Part shown: piece after piece, positions 20,584 through 31,825 of the stretch
How the letters are laid out: each line of letters opens with the position of its first letter
Position numbering within the stretch: the first letter of the stretch is position 1
From: Stromatinia cepivora
Taxonomy: Eukaryota > Ascomycota > Leotiomycetes > Helotiales > Sclerotiniaceae
Direction: 5' to 3'
Length of the DNA: 64,000 nt
NCBI GenBank assembly: GCA_014898415.1
Contig: RCTD01000001.1
Coordinates: 2,852,001-2,916,000, forward strand
Translations under genes and position numbers: made by a program
Notes under the pieces: model-generated
Database searches by the model: none
What the model saw: only the letters and a program-made list of their open reading frames with translations
What the model was told of the DNA's origin: nothing

Positions 20584-22514
20584 ATGCTTTTTAATTTTCA
20601 AGCCGTTTTACTTTCCGGGTCGTTGTTCTTGCCATCTCTTGTCTCTGCTCAGCTAGCTTCCGGTTATCCCATTGGTCCCCTTACTACTTCAGCTTCAAAA
20701 TGGGCGAAGAAAGTCTGTGATGTCACTAAGTATGGTGCAGTAGCCGATGGAGTGACGGATTTAGGACCTCCTCTTCTTGCAGCGTTCAATGCCTGCGCGA
20801 GTGGTGGTGTCGGTATGTTTACAGGCTTGTGTTCACTCTTGTATAATACTGAAGTATAAGTTAGTGAACATCCCTCCTGGTAACTTTGCCATGTCTACAT
20901 GGGTAACACTATCTGGTGGCAATGCATGGGCCATAAACCTTGAGGGCGTTATTTACAGAACGGGGTGAGCTCTCTTGCTGCACCACATTTATTTTCAATT
21001 TTCTGAGAACTTGATTACAGCACTGCAGGCGGACACATGATTGTCAGTAAGTTTAGCCGCCAGACATCCGTGCTTGTGGCACTTTCTAATCTCAACTTTA
21101 GTCCAAAATTCAACCGATTTCGAACTCTACAGTAGCAGATCAAGCGGTGCAATTCAAGGCTATGGATATGTGTATCACGCTCAGGGGACTTATGGGTAAG
21201 ACAACATGATGATAAAAGTCTTCGAGAATAATGTTGACATTTAGCGAAGCCCTCGTCTCATTCGGCTCATCAATGTTATCAATTTTGCTATCCATGACAT
21301 CGCTCTTGTCGATTGTAAGTTACCTTCATACCTTTCTGCAGCCCGGCAGAATCCCATAATATAACTCATATCCATGCAATTAGACACATTGTATCCAGCA
21401 AAGTTTTCTTAATACTTCTCTCCATTTACATCTTTTATATCTGCTGAACATTTTACTAGCTCCAGCATTCCACCTCATTCTGGATACGGTAAAAAACGGG
21501 CAAGTATACAACCTGATCATCCGTGGCGGAAACGAAGGTGGATTAGACGGCATCGATGTTTGGGGCTTCAACGTTCATATTCACGATGTAGAAGTTACCA
21601 ATAAGGACGAATGTGTTACTGTCAAGGTATGTTTTCTAGCCCTTACAATCCTCATCGGTAAAGTCTACGTCATCTATTGAGCCTAGATCGTTACATTTCT
21701 TGGTTGTCTGGAGCCGCCATATGTATTACACGATATTAACAGAACGTAGAATCCATCAAACCACATGCTAATCGAGAATATCCATTGCAACGTAAGTGGA
21801 GGCTGCGCAATTGGTAGTCTGGGGGCAGATACTGCCATTTCGAAGATTACATACAACAACATTTACACCTGGCAATCGAATCAGATGTTCATGATCAAGA
21901 GTAACGGCGGATCAGGTATGCTTCCATCACTCACCATCATCACCCCTTCAACTAAATGCCTTCAGGATCGGTATCCGACAGTGTATTCTCAAACTTTATA
22001 GGCCACAGCAACGCATATTCTCTCGACATCGACTCGTATTGGAAATCAACACCAGCAGACGGCAATGGCGTTTTATATACAGGTCTAACTTTCTCAAACT
22101 GGAAAGGAACTTGTGCAGACGGTACTATTAGAGCACCTATCCAAGTTATTTGTCCAACAGGACAGCCCTGTGCGGGCTTGAGCATTACAAATTTTGCCAT
22201 GTGGACAGATAAAGGTAGTTACGAGTTGTATAAATGTGAAAATGCTTGGGGTGATGGAGGATGCTTAGTTCATGGGTCTGCGCATACAGCTTGTAAGTTG
22301 GGAGATATTTCGATGATACCATTGGCTAATAAATGCTATGATAGATTCCATTGTGACACAAACGGTATCTTCAGCTCCTTCTGGCTATTCGGCTGCAAAA
22401 ATGCCGAATGATATCGCTTCTGGGTATGCGCTCACGGCCAGTATCCCTATCCCTACCATTCCCACTACTTTCTTCCCCGGACTAGTTCCAGCAACGAAGA
22501 GAGCGTACCCATAA
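20584..22514 (+). CDS. rhgA-like: Secreted rhamnogalacturonase (GH28)
   Basis: Nine exons: 20584-20812, 20865-20964, 21021-21046, 21102-21195, 21250-21314, 21460-21626, 21750-21915, 21966-22292 and 22345-22514; 447 residues, all junctions in phase. A signal peptide covers about residues 1-22 (ending VSA-Q). The sequence follows Aspergillus rhamnogalacturonase A closely along its length: [69 protein letters not shown] and NGGSGSVSD. The enzyme should hydrolyse the rhamnose-galacturonate backbone of pectin outside the cell. GH28 acids lie in the GLDGID and NKDEC segments; polygalacturonase GHG and RIK motifs are absent, as expected for rhamnogalacturonases. The C-terminus ends in a Ser/Thr/Pro-poor basic tail. 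Introns 5 and 6 (145 and 123 nt) are longer than usual and intron 4 uses a GAAG acceptor. The gene looks intact. Confidence 0.92.
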
Positions 22515-22825
22515 TCGTCGAGGGAAAAAGCGCCAGAAAAGCATGATATGCACATATAAACATCAGACGTGTAAATAGTTGCCAAAAAGGAAAATAATTG
22601 ACTAATTTTACTTTGCCTGATGCATTTGACTCAAGTCTCTTGATGCTGCCCTTTGACATTATAGTATGACCAAAGAATGCCTGAAAATGCCTCTATATGG
22701 TATACCAATCGTATCGCGCATCTTTCGTGATAGAAATCCAATATTTCGTTCAACATGCGACTCTCAATGTTTTGACCATAACTCCAATCGCCATGACTCC
22801 ATTATTCCTCGCAATGCTCGATTAT
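22515..22825. other. Short convergent intergenic region
   Basis: Holds the 3' ends of the rhamnogalacturonase gene and ALB1. Nothing else seen. Confidence 0.6.
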
Positions 22826-23220
22826 TTATGCAATGTTATCAACATCCATTCCCGCATTCTCTGTATTCTCTGCATTTGCCGCTGTTTCCGTAGTCTCTGG
22901 CGCATCTAAAATATACTTAGCATCAAGCCCCAATCCCATCGTGAATCACTAAAATACTGACCAGTCATTTTGACTTCTCCATTTTTCATTGCCTGCTCCA
23001 ATGCTCTTTGACGTGCACAGTTTTGCGCCTTCTGTAACTTGCGAGCCTTCTTTCCGGATACAGGTGCTAAAGGTCCACTCGTAGGAAAGAGAACAGTACT
23101 GGCCCTGGTACCTCGTGGATTCTTAGTAATTTTGTTGATAGCATTCTTGCGTTGAGTCTTGGCTCGGTTTGCGACCTTGCGCTTCTTTTGGGGAACGTTT
23201 GGATTGCTTTTGGATGCCAT
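22826..23220 (-). CDS. ALB1: Alb1-like ribosome biogenesis protein
   Basis: Two exons on the minus strand, 22962-23220 and 22826-22905, encode 112 residues. Start MASKSNPNVPQKKRKVANRA, very basic, followed by TVLFPTSGPLAPVSGKKARK and LQKAQNCARQRALEQAMKNG. The second exon adds an acidic tail (DAPETTETAANAENTENAGM) ending in DVDNIA. Size, basic N-terminus, the central SGKKARKLQKAQ segment and the acidic tail fit the fungal Alb1 family, a shuttling pre-60S factor that works with Arx1. The 56-nt intron is GTCAGT...TTTTAG. The first ATG is at 23220; an upstream non-ATG extension was not used. It is divergent from RVS161 with about 400 bp between start codons. Confidence 0.8.
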
Positions 23221-23622
23221 CTTTTTGTACTTTGAGATTTTCAAAGTGGTGGATTGGGTTGAAGATGAAGTTCTTTAGGATGGAGAAATGGGATAGGAAA
23301 ATAATTATTTTAGAAGCTCGGACTTATTTCAGTACCAGAGATGGATTAATACTTTCACCGAATCCGATGCTTGCAGCTGCACTGCGCCACACTACCTGAG
23401 TCCTGAATTCATCATCATTGTCATCAGTTTTCCTGAATATATTCACATTCAAGTTCACATTCGAACCAATATTGCTGATACACCACCTTCTTTCTTTACC
23501 ACCTTTGAAATCCCAAGTTTCTTTGGAATCTCTAATACCCATTTAATTTGCATACCATTTGCAGTTCAATTTTACAAATACCCAAACATTGTTGTTTTGT
23601 TGACTTTGAATAATCCATCATC
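23221..23622. promoter_or_regulatory. Divergent promoter region ALB1/RVS161
   Basis: A 402-bp interval between two divergent start codons. It must hold both leaders and core promoters; no specific site can be assigned by eye. Confidence 0.6.
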
Positions 23623-25281
23623 ATGTCGTGGGCAGGTAAGGAGAACATTCGCAAACAATAGGATCATAAAGAAGACTGGGCTAACTATTTAACTATCAAA
23701 AGGCTTTAAGAAGAATGTTAACAGGGCTACCACTCAGGTTATGATGAAGACTGGTAAGTGAACAATCTCAAGAAAAGTGAACAAACTTGAGGAACTTCCG
23801 GGGGATTCGGGTGTCGACATCATAGGAATATGATGTTATATGATGTTATCCCGAGTACCTTGCGAGGTATTGGATTGTTTATTTTCAGGCAGAAAGCTAA
23901 TTTTATTTTAAGGCCATGTTGAGAAAACAAATGATCGAGATTATGAAGTTGAGGAAAGGTTAGTTACAACTTCTTTACACAATTGTAACAATGGTCGAAT
24001 ACGACGCCACGGCAGCAAAGATGGACAATGCAATGAAATCTCTATTGGATGAGCTTCATGCGCGCGATTTGGAGCTGCGAATGAATTGGGAGAATGCGGG
24101 CTATTCCAGCAACTCAGAGACCGAAAGCGAAGAGCAGTCAGATTATCAGAAGAATTTCGAAGATGGAGAAGATGCCGTACTCGAGGACCAAATTTCATCA
24201 CCCTCTCCCTCTGGCTTCGCATCCACACTGTCTACCTCTTCTCTCGATTATTACCCATCAAGTCCATATTTGCACTCTGTCGCGACACAATCCGATGTTT
24301 CGAGCGATTACCTTCCATCCACTCCGTCTTTACTTTCAAGATCGACCTCTTCCGGATCAGAATCAGAAGGCCTGGAATGGGATTGTTATGTTACGATGTT
24401 CACGGCAGCTAGAACGGAGGAGCAAAAGAGAATTGTTGTTGACCAAGTTTCTAGACGTTATCGCACGATGGAAGCCGCTTCATTGAGATTACAGAAGGAG
24501 TCGAAAGGCTACTTGGATTCATTGAGAGGTAAACAGACTCATTACTATTTTTATTGAAGGTGAACTAACAACAAATGCAGCAATGACCGCTTCCCAAATG
24601 CGCATTGCTGAGACCATTGATGCTTTCTATGGTGATGCCGGTGCGAAGGATGGTGTTAGTCGTAGTTACAAGCAAGCTGTAGAGGATCTCGATGCCGAGA
24701 CAATCAAAGCTCTTGATGGCCCATATCGGTAAGATTCCCATAGTTCCCCACGCAAAATGGATGAAGCTAACATCATTAGTACCACCGTTTTGGAGCCCAT
24801 CTCTAGATTCTGTGCCTACTTCCCTGATATCAATGAATGTAGGCATACTTGTTGATCCATTGTGATTCCTGCTAAACAGTTTTTAGGTATCAAAAAGCGT
24901 AATCACAAACTTCTCGATTATGATGCCATGCGGGCAAAAGTCAAGAAGCTCGTCGAGAAGCCAGATAAGGATGTCACCAAACTTCCTCGCGCTGAAAAGG
25001 AGACCGAGATGGCTAAGGCGGCTTACGAGCAACTCAATGATCAACTCTTCAACGAACTTCCCCAACTTATCGACCTTCGTGTTCCTTACCTTGACCCAAG
25101 TTTCGAAGCTTTAGTTAAGATCCAACTTCGCTTCTGTGCTGAGGCATATTCTAGAATGGCACAAGTACAACAATACTTGGATGCTGATACAAGAGAACAA
25201 TATGCACAAGGACATCTTGATAGCAGGGTTGAACAGGTTTTGCAAGAAATCCGCGAATTAAGCATCAGTGGAACAGTTTGA
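23623..25281 (+). CDS. RVS161: Rvs161-type N-BAR protein
   Basis: Seven exons: 23623-23635, 23703-23753, 23913-23958, 24455-24528, 24581-24728, 24780-24838 and 24887-25281; 261 residues, all in phase. It begins MSWAGFKKNVNRATTQVMMK, followed by the classic Rvs161/Hob3 words DREYEVEERRYRTMEAASLR, LQKESKGYLDSLRAMTASQM, FYGDAGAKDGVSRSY and PISRFCAYFPDIN. Almost the whole protein is the BAR domain; there is no SH3. In fungi it dimerises with Rvs167 to drive scission of endocytic vesicles and to organise cortical actin. The third intron is 496 nt, about ten times the others, and contains an ORF continuous with exon 4 (see 23991). Confidence 0.93.
23991..24454 (+). CDS. Intronic ORF: alternative N-terminus of RVS161
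   Basis: An ATG at 23991 in good context (A at -3, G at +4) opens a frame of 154 codons lying wholly in intron 3 of RVS161. It reads straight through the 3' splice site in the same frame as exon 4 (VVDQVSR then RYRTMEAASLR). It encodes MVEYDATAAKMDNAMKSLLD, then an acidic Ser-rich segment (YSSNSETESEEQSDYQ), Ser/Pro/Tyr repeats and MFTAARTEEQKRIVVDQ. Its composition is protein-like. The frame is not joined to the preceding exon, so it would need its own promoter or first exon. It would replace the BAR N-terminal amphipathic helix with an acidic disordered region. Alternatively it is a neutral ORF in a large intron. Confidence 0.5.
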
Positions 25282-27095
25282 GTAGTAGGGACTTCATGAG
25301 GCTTGATATCAAGAATGCTATTTGCATGGTAGTTCATGAAGATATGACTGGTGTTACATGGATGAGAGTTAGGGTTTTAACTGCCAAACGTTGTCAATTG
25401 ACTTCGATACCAAAGGAAGGCGTTTGGGAAAGTTGTATACCATTGCCAGACCCAATTGTAAAGGACTGAGCATGTATTCATCTAGGATTTGTTTTTCTAT
25501 AGAAACCCTAATTCTATCTTGCTGCTTGTGAGATCATAACCATTAATTCGAGTCAGCTGTACTGTTATCTTACCTGTGACATGATATTTGCCGCGCAACA
25601 GCGTCTGACGATTTGAGGTTTGGATAGATGTTAAGGAGTGAACAGTCGAACACAATAGCTACTGGCATCGGGGCAAGTTATCGTTTCATGAATATCACCT
25701 CATGATACTGAAGGATCCCGTGTGGACTTACTTTATAAATTTCCCATCCTCGATGCACGCTCAGTCTGCTCAGATATATATATATGTGTGACCACCACTC
25801 CTTTCTCAAAAGATTTCGTAAGATTACTTTCGTTCATCTCAACTATTAAAAATATCAATCGATCGATCTTTTCAATTCTTTGTCGGCGACTCGGGTTTTG
25901 TATCCTAGATATCCTAGGTACTCTGTATTAGCTGTGCTAGCTGTTAGCAGGCATATATATATATATATAAGGTTAGAAGGCATCGCCAGGACCTGGTTGA
26001 AAATCTTGTGGATTTTTTTTTTCTGTTAATTGAGATGGTTTAGATACTTGAGGAGGGGGTGAGTGGGTTGGTTGGTTGGTTGGTTGGTTGGTAGGTAGGT
26101 AGGTAGGTAGTGGTCCTTTGGTTATGGATGGAATTTTTTTGAATGTTTGTTGATTGGGATTGGGGGATGGAAAACTTGTATCGGTATGTTCTTACTTTCT
26201 GAGCTGGGGAAATCGGCGTGGGATATCGTCAGCGAAACGGATTTTCTGGGTCCTTTTTCTTTGGGTCGCGTTCACTGGATTTTGGTCACGGAGATATGCA
26301 TGTACATTACATGTATACTTCCTTGAGATAGCTAGAGCGGGTTCTTTTTCTGGGCTAAAATCTTGATCGATCAAGCTTCAAGAGTTTAGGAGAGGGAGGG
26401 ACGGAAAGATATGAGATGTAGATGTATGACATGTGTGTTAGTCACGGGTATATATATATACATGGATATACGTAGGTAGATGCTAGGGATCGTGTGAAAC
26501 TGGTCGATGGGATGAGGTTTGATTATATGACTGGTATCGAGAACTGGAAGCGATGTTCGCGTTTTTTTCGTGGGGTTCTTGGGGGGGGGGGATTGGGGAT
26601 TTTGAATTGTGTATTAGCCCGTATTTGCTTGGGGTGAAGGGTTGAGAGCTCTTGGTGCATGTGTTGACAGAGTTAGGTGGTAGATAGGGTTATATGATTG
26701 GGTAGAGAGTTATTGTTGGTATGATGTGAGGATAGCTTGAGGGTGAGATCGAGCGGTGGGAAGGAGGGAGTTATTATAGATATCGATGGAGTATGGAGTA
26801 TGGAGTATGGAGTATGGAGTATGGAGTATGGAGTATGGAGTATGGAGTATGGAGTATGGAGTATGGAGTATGGAGTATGGAGTATGGAGTATGGAGTATG
26901 GAGTATGTATATAAGGAATACCTTTATCTTTCTAGCACAGTATCTGGATATCACTTCCAATATATATTCACACTACGCCTTTCTTTAAAAAAAGATCTTC
27001 AACAGGACCATCTTTCCTCATTTTTACGATTCTTCCAATATACGTACATCTATCTCTAATAACTCTTCCTCACAACCAGTCAAGAAACCACCACA
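25282..27095. other. Intergenic region, microsatellite-rich
   Basis: Contains AT runs near 25775 and 25957, TTGG then TAGG repeats at about 26066-26110, a G10 run near 26581 and a 7-bp minisatellite at 26786-26906. No gene is supported; long frames across the minisatellite are artefacts. Confidence 0.7.
26786..26906 (+). repeat. 7-bp minisatellite (ATGGAGT)17
   Basis: Seventeen almost perfect head-to-tail copies of ATGGAGT. Because the unit is not a multiple of three it leaves all three frames open and produces false ORFs (repeated WSMEYGV). It lies 190 bp upstream of the broken small gene at 27096. Confidence 0.95.
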
Positions 27096-27385
27096 ATGCA
27101 AATCTCCATCATTTTCCCCTCCCTTCTCGCCACCACAATCATCATAGCAAAACGCAACTCTACCAAACCCATCACCGACAAATCTTTCTGCAAAGAGATG
27201 AAATCTCTCGAGCAACTCATTAACAAAGCTTAATACACTACGGAGCGAGCGATCAAAACCGCAACAATCAAACTAAGATCGATAATATCGTTGCGAAGGC
27301 TAGCAAGGCGGCTGTTCAGCTTGATACTATGCTGGCTGATATTGAATTTGTGTCTATGTGCGCTGTGATTAATGCTGCGTATTAA
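27096..27385 (+). pseudogene. Small secreted-protein gene, frameshifted
   Basis: ATG at 27096 begins a signal-peptide-like start (MQISIIFPSLLATTIIIAKR) followed by DKSFCKEMKSLEQLINKA and TAA at 27231-27233. The -1 frame then continues from about 27225 with GASDQNRNNQTKIDNIVAKA, SKAAVQLDTMLADIEF and CAVINAAY to a stop at 27383-27385. Both halves read as one helical protein of about 95 residues with two visible Cys, typical of small fungal secreted proteins. One indel near 27223-27230 separates them. No splice signals explain the break. Family not recognised. Confidence 0.55.
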
Positions 27386-28903
27386 ACTAAGAAATAATGT
27401 GGTAAGTTGAAGGTTCGTTGAATATTGGATGGAACGAGATGGATGGGCACTGAAATGGAAGAATTAGCGATTATGTATCATGGGTTCGCAACTCGCACAC
27501 CATAATCCATCTACCGCATTCTTTAGATGATTCATAGGAAAAAATAGGAATTGATGATGAACAAATATTGGAAGAGTTAAACGAATATCCAAATATGAAT
27601 TTGATTCAACTGTGATTTGGTCTTGGAAATTTTTCTTAAAACGAACGATAGAAGAGCAAACGAAAAAACCGAAAAGATGATCATCGAAACCCGACTCGAC
27701 CTAAACGTCCCAAGTCATTTATTAGCCTCTAAGGCTGATTTCATTTTTTTAATGAAGCTCGTACATTTCCAATAAGCATTGATTTGATAGGATATCAATA
27801 CGCAACCGCAACCGTGACATTACAAGCGCGGCTCAAACATCCTGGCAAGGACCTACCGCCTAGCTCCAACGGACATCACAATCTGGAAATAATTGGAGTT
27901 GGTGGAATCTTCCTAGAATAACCCCTTCAAGCTAATATTAAACGACATACGATCTATCGCAGCGTACAGCGTAACGATTAGTGCGGCTCAGATGGAGATG
28001 ATGAGATCATCTCATCTCTGAGTCCCAGCTCTTCATAAACAACTCATCTTCCGCCAACACAACACGGCCACTCACTCTATCTGCCCAGAAAACTTCCCAC
28101 CCGCATGCCCCATATACCGGTATTACAACACCCTTAGACGCAAATTAATTTCGATGCCTAAGTGCCTTTATACCAATTGCTCATTTTTGTCAGAACCTTA
28201 TTCGCGCGAGGGAGAGTATGGGCCCACTTGGAACTCTTGGATTATTTTGTGGCGTCTTTTTATGATAGGTCGTTATATTTGAGCTGAAAAGTTGGGGTCT
28301 TGGGATGTGTTGTTGTACAGGATTTGAAGTTTAGGGCGATGGAGGGAGGAGTATGTACCGTATAGATGTGCGATCGATGGGATGGATAGATGTATTTGTT
28401 GAAGTAACTGTGTGAAGCTTTGATCTTTCGATGAAAAATTGGAAGAGTGTAAAGAGTGCCAAGGCTGGGGGAGTCAGTCAGTCAGACTTACGGTCGCACC
28501 CAAAGAAGTCACAGGGCGTGGTGAAAATATACCCAGATTCTGGATGGGAGGAATTTTATATCACAATGACACATCTAAAACTTTAAATCAGCACTTCGTT
28601 TTAAACTCGCAAATCATTTTACGCACCCTTGGAGCGATCACCAAAAGTGGAAGGGAAAATATGCTGTCAGTCGTGAGGCTGAAAATGCCATGCCTTGGCC
28701 ATCCCACCTTCCCACCGAATCAGAAGGTGGCAGGCACGAAGGGATACATATTTGAGCCGGGACTTTCCACCTTTAAATATGACTTGCACATTACTTTTTG
28801 CATCTCTATTCTCTCACTCTTTCATGCATTGATATCCATATATTTAAATTCTAGAGTCACACAACGAGAAACTTCGGGTTGAGCAAACCAAGAGGTTTTA
28901 ACC
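27386..28903. other. Intergenic region
   Basis: No supported gene. A 147-codon frame ending at 28882 starts at a non-ATG codon and reads as promoter/leader. The stretch just upstream of 28904 is the leader of the MARVEL gene. Confidence 0.6.
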
Positions 28904-29683
28904 ATGGCTGTCGCAGATAAAACTCATATTCCCGGTGCGAAAACCCCGTTACTTGGTCTTCGTATTGCACAATTGGTGCTTGCTATTATTATACTTGGTC
29001 TTTCGGCTTATGGAGTTTATTGGCTTGTATATGATGGAGATGCACTCACATTAGCTTCGGTAAGGCACATCGGTTTCCTATCCTTCCAAGCCGAAAGCTA
29101 ACATCAAATGTCCCTCAGGCCGTTATCTCAATCGTCATCTGTATCTATGTGATAGCAGCCAGCACCGGAGCACCTGCCATATATAACTACTGGGCGGTAC
29201 TCGGTCTCGACATAGTCGCTGTGATACTCTGGGTCGTATCATTCCCTATCCTCGCATCACAAATCGCAACTGCTGTCACCTACTACGATGACTATACTTG
29301 TGGTTACTATTATTATTATTATTATGGTTGTTCCTATAAGCATAAACGTGGATTAGGTGCCGAGAAGCGTGCAGAGACTACCTGGGAGACTTACAAGAGA
29401 ATAATGATCGCGACAGCTGCATTGGCTGGTATTGAGTTGTAAGTGTGAAAATCGTTGATTTAATGGATTCTTGCTAATTTTATGCAGTGTTCTTTTTGCA
29501 ATTACCCTCATCATTCTCGCCATCAATATTCATCGTCACCGTAATGCTGGAGGCCACTGTATGCCAGGTTCTGCGGCTCCTAGACAAAATGAGATTGAAC
29601 CAGAAACACAACACAATGCCACGGCGACTGTGGAGCAAAGTCAACCTGAGGTTTACCACCCACCAATCTCTCACACCCACTAA
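28904..29683 (+). CDS. MARVEL-like four-helix membrane protein
   Basis: Three exons, 28904-29059, 29119-29438 and 29488-29683, give 223 residues, all in phase. Four hydrophobic helices are visible: IAQLVLAIIILGLSAYGVYW, AVISIVICIYVIAAS, VLGLDIVAVILWVVSFPILA and VLFAITLIILAINI. Between helices 3 and 4 there is a Tyr/Cys-rich loop (YYDDYTCGYYYYYYYGCSYK) followed by KHKRGLGAEKRAETTW. The C-terminal tail is His/Gln/Pro-rich and probably cytosolic. The topology and the loop are typical of fungal MARVEL-domain proteins of the plasma membrane. The run of seven Tyr comes from a TAT trinucleotide repeat. Exact role unknown. Confidence 0.8.
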
Positions 29684-30597
29684 GTGTCTTCACGAGACTC
29701 GTATACTCGGGGTGAGAGACAAAGGAAAGGGTTTGAAGGTCTAGGAAACAATGCATTGCAGTGGAATATGGCGTCCTGGTTAAAGTGTTCAAGGATACCC
29801 GAATGTTTTCTTCGTGTGTATAATGTATGGACGATTACGAATAATAAGATTGTATTAGAGGAAAGATTTGAAACTTGTATGCAGCTTTGAAAACGATATG
29901 GCTCCCATGCCCATCTTTGTACACCATAACCTCCCGCGTGATATGTACTACTACAGATCACAAGTTTCAGGGAGCAAGACAATTGGCCTGTGTCTTCCTT
30001 TTAGCAACAAACATCCCATCCCCATACTAGAAGTATGAAGGATCTTGAATCCTCAACTCTTTTCACTAAAAAAGCTAATTTTCATCCTCGCACAAAGGAA
30101 GCACAAGAAATCTATTCTTAGTCTCCCACGACTCAAAGACGATATAAATACTAATACCACTAGGTACCTCAATAACATCATACAACGATTCTCCACATCT
30201 CTTGTTGCAGAAAAATTGATACACGCCACATAAACGGAGAATGCAAAAATGATGGATGACTAGAGATTAGACCGTGACGGACTGCGCCCTAAAGAAGTTC
30301 GGTGATGACTCAATCAGTCTGAACCCTTAGAACTAGAATTAGGTAGTTACCTATTCAAAGCTAAAATGTACCGGTAAATGTATAGTAATAACCTAGAAGG
30401 AAATCGAAAGTACTACGTTTTATTAAAATCATGATATATAATCCTCTCCTCCCTCGATAAAATTTCAGAAGAGTGTTGGACCAAAATAATATTTTCAGAA
30501 GGTTTTTGGTTTTCGAAAGAGAAATACATTTGAAGGATTACAGCGTTGTTATCGCTAACAGAACCGCCATACCACCCTAAAAGAGACCCTTGTCAAA
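29684..30597. other. Intergenic region
   Basis: 3' flank of the MARVEL gene and promoter side of the peptidyl-tRNA hydrolase gene. Nothing else seen. Confidence 0.6.
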
Positions 30598-31506
30598 ATG
30601 ACGCAGCACAATCGCGTCCGCGCGCAAAAAATGTTACCGGCGACCGAGGGGAAAAAAGATTTAGATACACTACAACCACAACCAGAACAATCGCAGTTAC
30701 CAACACCACCTTCCTCCTCTTCATCCTCACGCTCATCATCTCCCACCTCTCAAACACTAACCCGCAAACAACGACGCAAAGCGCTCCTCGCGCAACCTCT
30801 CGCTCTGGAACTCTCCACCTCCGCCGTCCCGAACTCCAACTCCAACTCCAGCACCAAAAGCGATGACACCAGTGAAAACCTAACCAGCATCCACATCATC
30901 CACAGCAACCTCTCAAACCTCACCCTTACAAATATCCTCACCATGCCCCCCTCAGCCCGTCTCCTCATCTGCTCAATCGGCAATCCAGCACCCTACACCA
31001 ACACGCTGCATTCCGCGGGCCACACCATCCTATCACTCCTAGCACCCACACTGGATAATCCCAGCTTTAGCAAATCCCGCGCACACGGCAATGGACTTAT
31101 ATCCCCCGGCCCCGTCTACACGCTCTGGAAATCGACCTCTTTAATGAATATTTCCGGCGCAGGTGTGAATTCCGCCTGGACGACATTTCTCCGGGAATCC
31201 TCTTCCTCGTCTTCGGAATGCAAACTCGTGGTGATTCATGATGAGCTGGAACTTGCACCTGGGAAGATAAATGTTAAACCGGGGAGTAATAGTCCGAAAG
31301 GACATAATGGGCTGAAAAGTATTCGGGATACATTACGTGGACAACGGTATACGCGCATCGGGATTGGAATTGGGAGGCCGGAGAGTAGGGATGCGGGGGT
31401 TGTGGCGGGGTATGTGTTGAGGAAGATGAGTGCCGAAGAGAAGAGGAAGATCGAGGGGTGTGTTGGGAAGGTGGTGGAGGAGTTGGGAAGGCTGAGTGGA
31501 GAGTAG
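30598..31506 (+). CDS. Peptidyl-tRNA hydrolase (Pth1 family)
   Basis: Single exon, 302 residues from ATG 30598. The catalytic domain begins near residue 116 (MPPSARLLICSIGNPAPY). Residues matching the bacterial active site are visible: Asn of IGNP, His of NTLHSAGH, Met-Asn of SLMNISG, Asp of VIHDELELAPGK and Asn of KGHNGLKS. It should cleave peptidyl-tRNA esters and recycle tRNAs. The first 115 residues are Ser/Thr/Gln/Pro-rich with a basic TRKQRRKALLAQ patch. This is unusual for the family; it may be a mitochondrial targeting or regulatory extension, or translation may start at the in-frame ATG at 30943. Coding GC is higher in the 5' half than in neighbours. Confidence 0.88.
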   Translation: MTQHNRVRAQKMLPATEGKKDLDTLQPQPEQSQLPTPPSSSSSSRSSSPTSQTLTRKQRRKALLAQPLALELSTSAVPNSNSNSSTKSDDTSENLTSIHIIHSNLSNLTLTNILTMPPSARLLICSIGNPAPYTNTLHSAGHTILSLLAPTLDNPSFSKSRAHGNGLISPGPVYTLWKSTSLMNISGAGVNSAWTTFLRESSSSSSECKLVVIHDELELAPGKINVKPGSNSPKGHNGLKSIRDTLRGQRYTRIGIGIGRPESRDAGVVAGYVLRKMSAEEKRKIEGCVGKVVEELGRLSGE

Positions 31507-31825
31507 GAAGGCAGGAATCTTCTTAGAGGATATTATATGGGACGATTAAGATGGGATTAGATGATTGTCGATATTTGATCGGATCTTATTGGTACAACAT
31601 TTCATAATATGGGACATTTGGACACAAAATATGGGACGGAAATGGGTTGGTTGCACTGAAGATGTTATCCATTGGATTTTGTACAATTCTTGTAACAAAA
31701 GAGAGACGCCCGCTGATGCATATGATACCCCCCAATAGACTAGACATAGAAAAAGGAAACAGGAAAGCAAGCTCCCACAGCTTTTTAATTTACCATTCAC
31801 AAAATAAATAGACAAATGAAACTAA
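31507..31825. other. Short convergent intergenic region
   Basis: 3' ends of the peptidyl-tRNA hydrolase gene and the Ytp1-like gene. Nothing else seen. Confidence 0.6.

Noticed and set aside
26673..27059. Overlapping ORFs with WSMEYGV-type repeats
   Set aside because: Artefact of the 7-bp minisatellite.
28439..28882. 147-codon plus-strand ORF before the MARVEL gene
   Set aside because: Starts at a non-ATG codon and reads like leader sequence.
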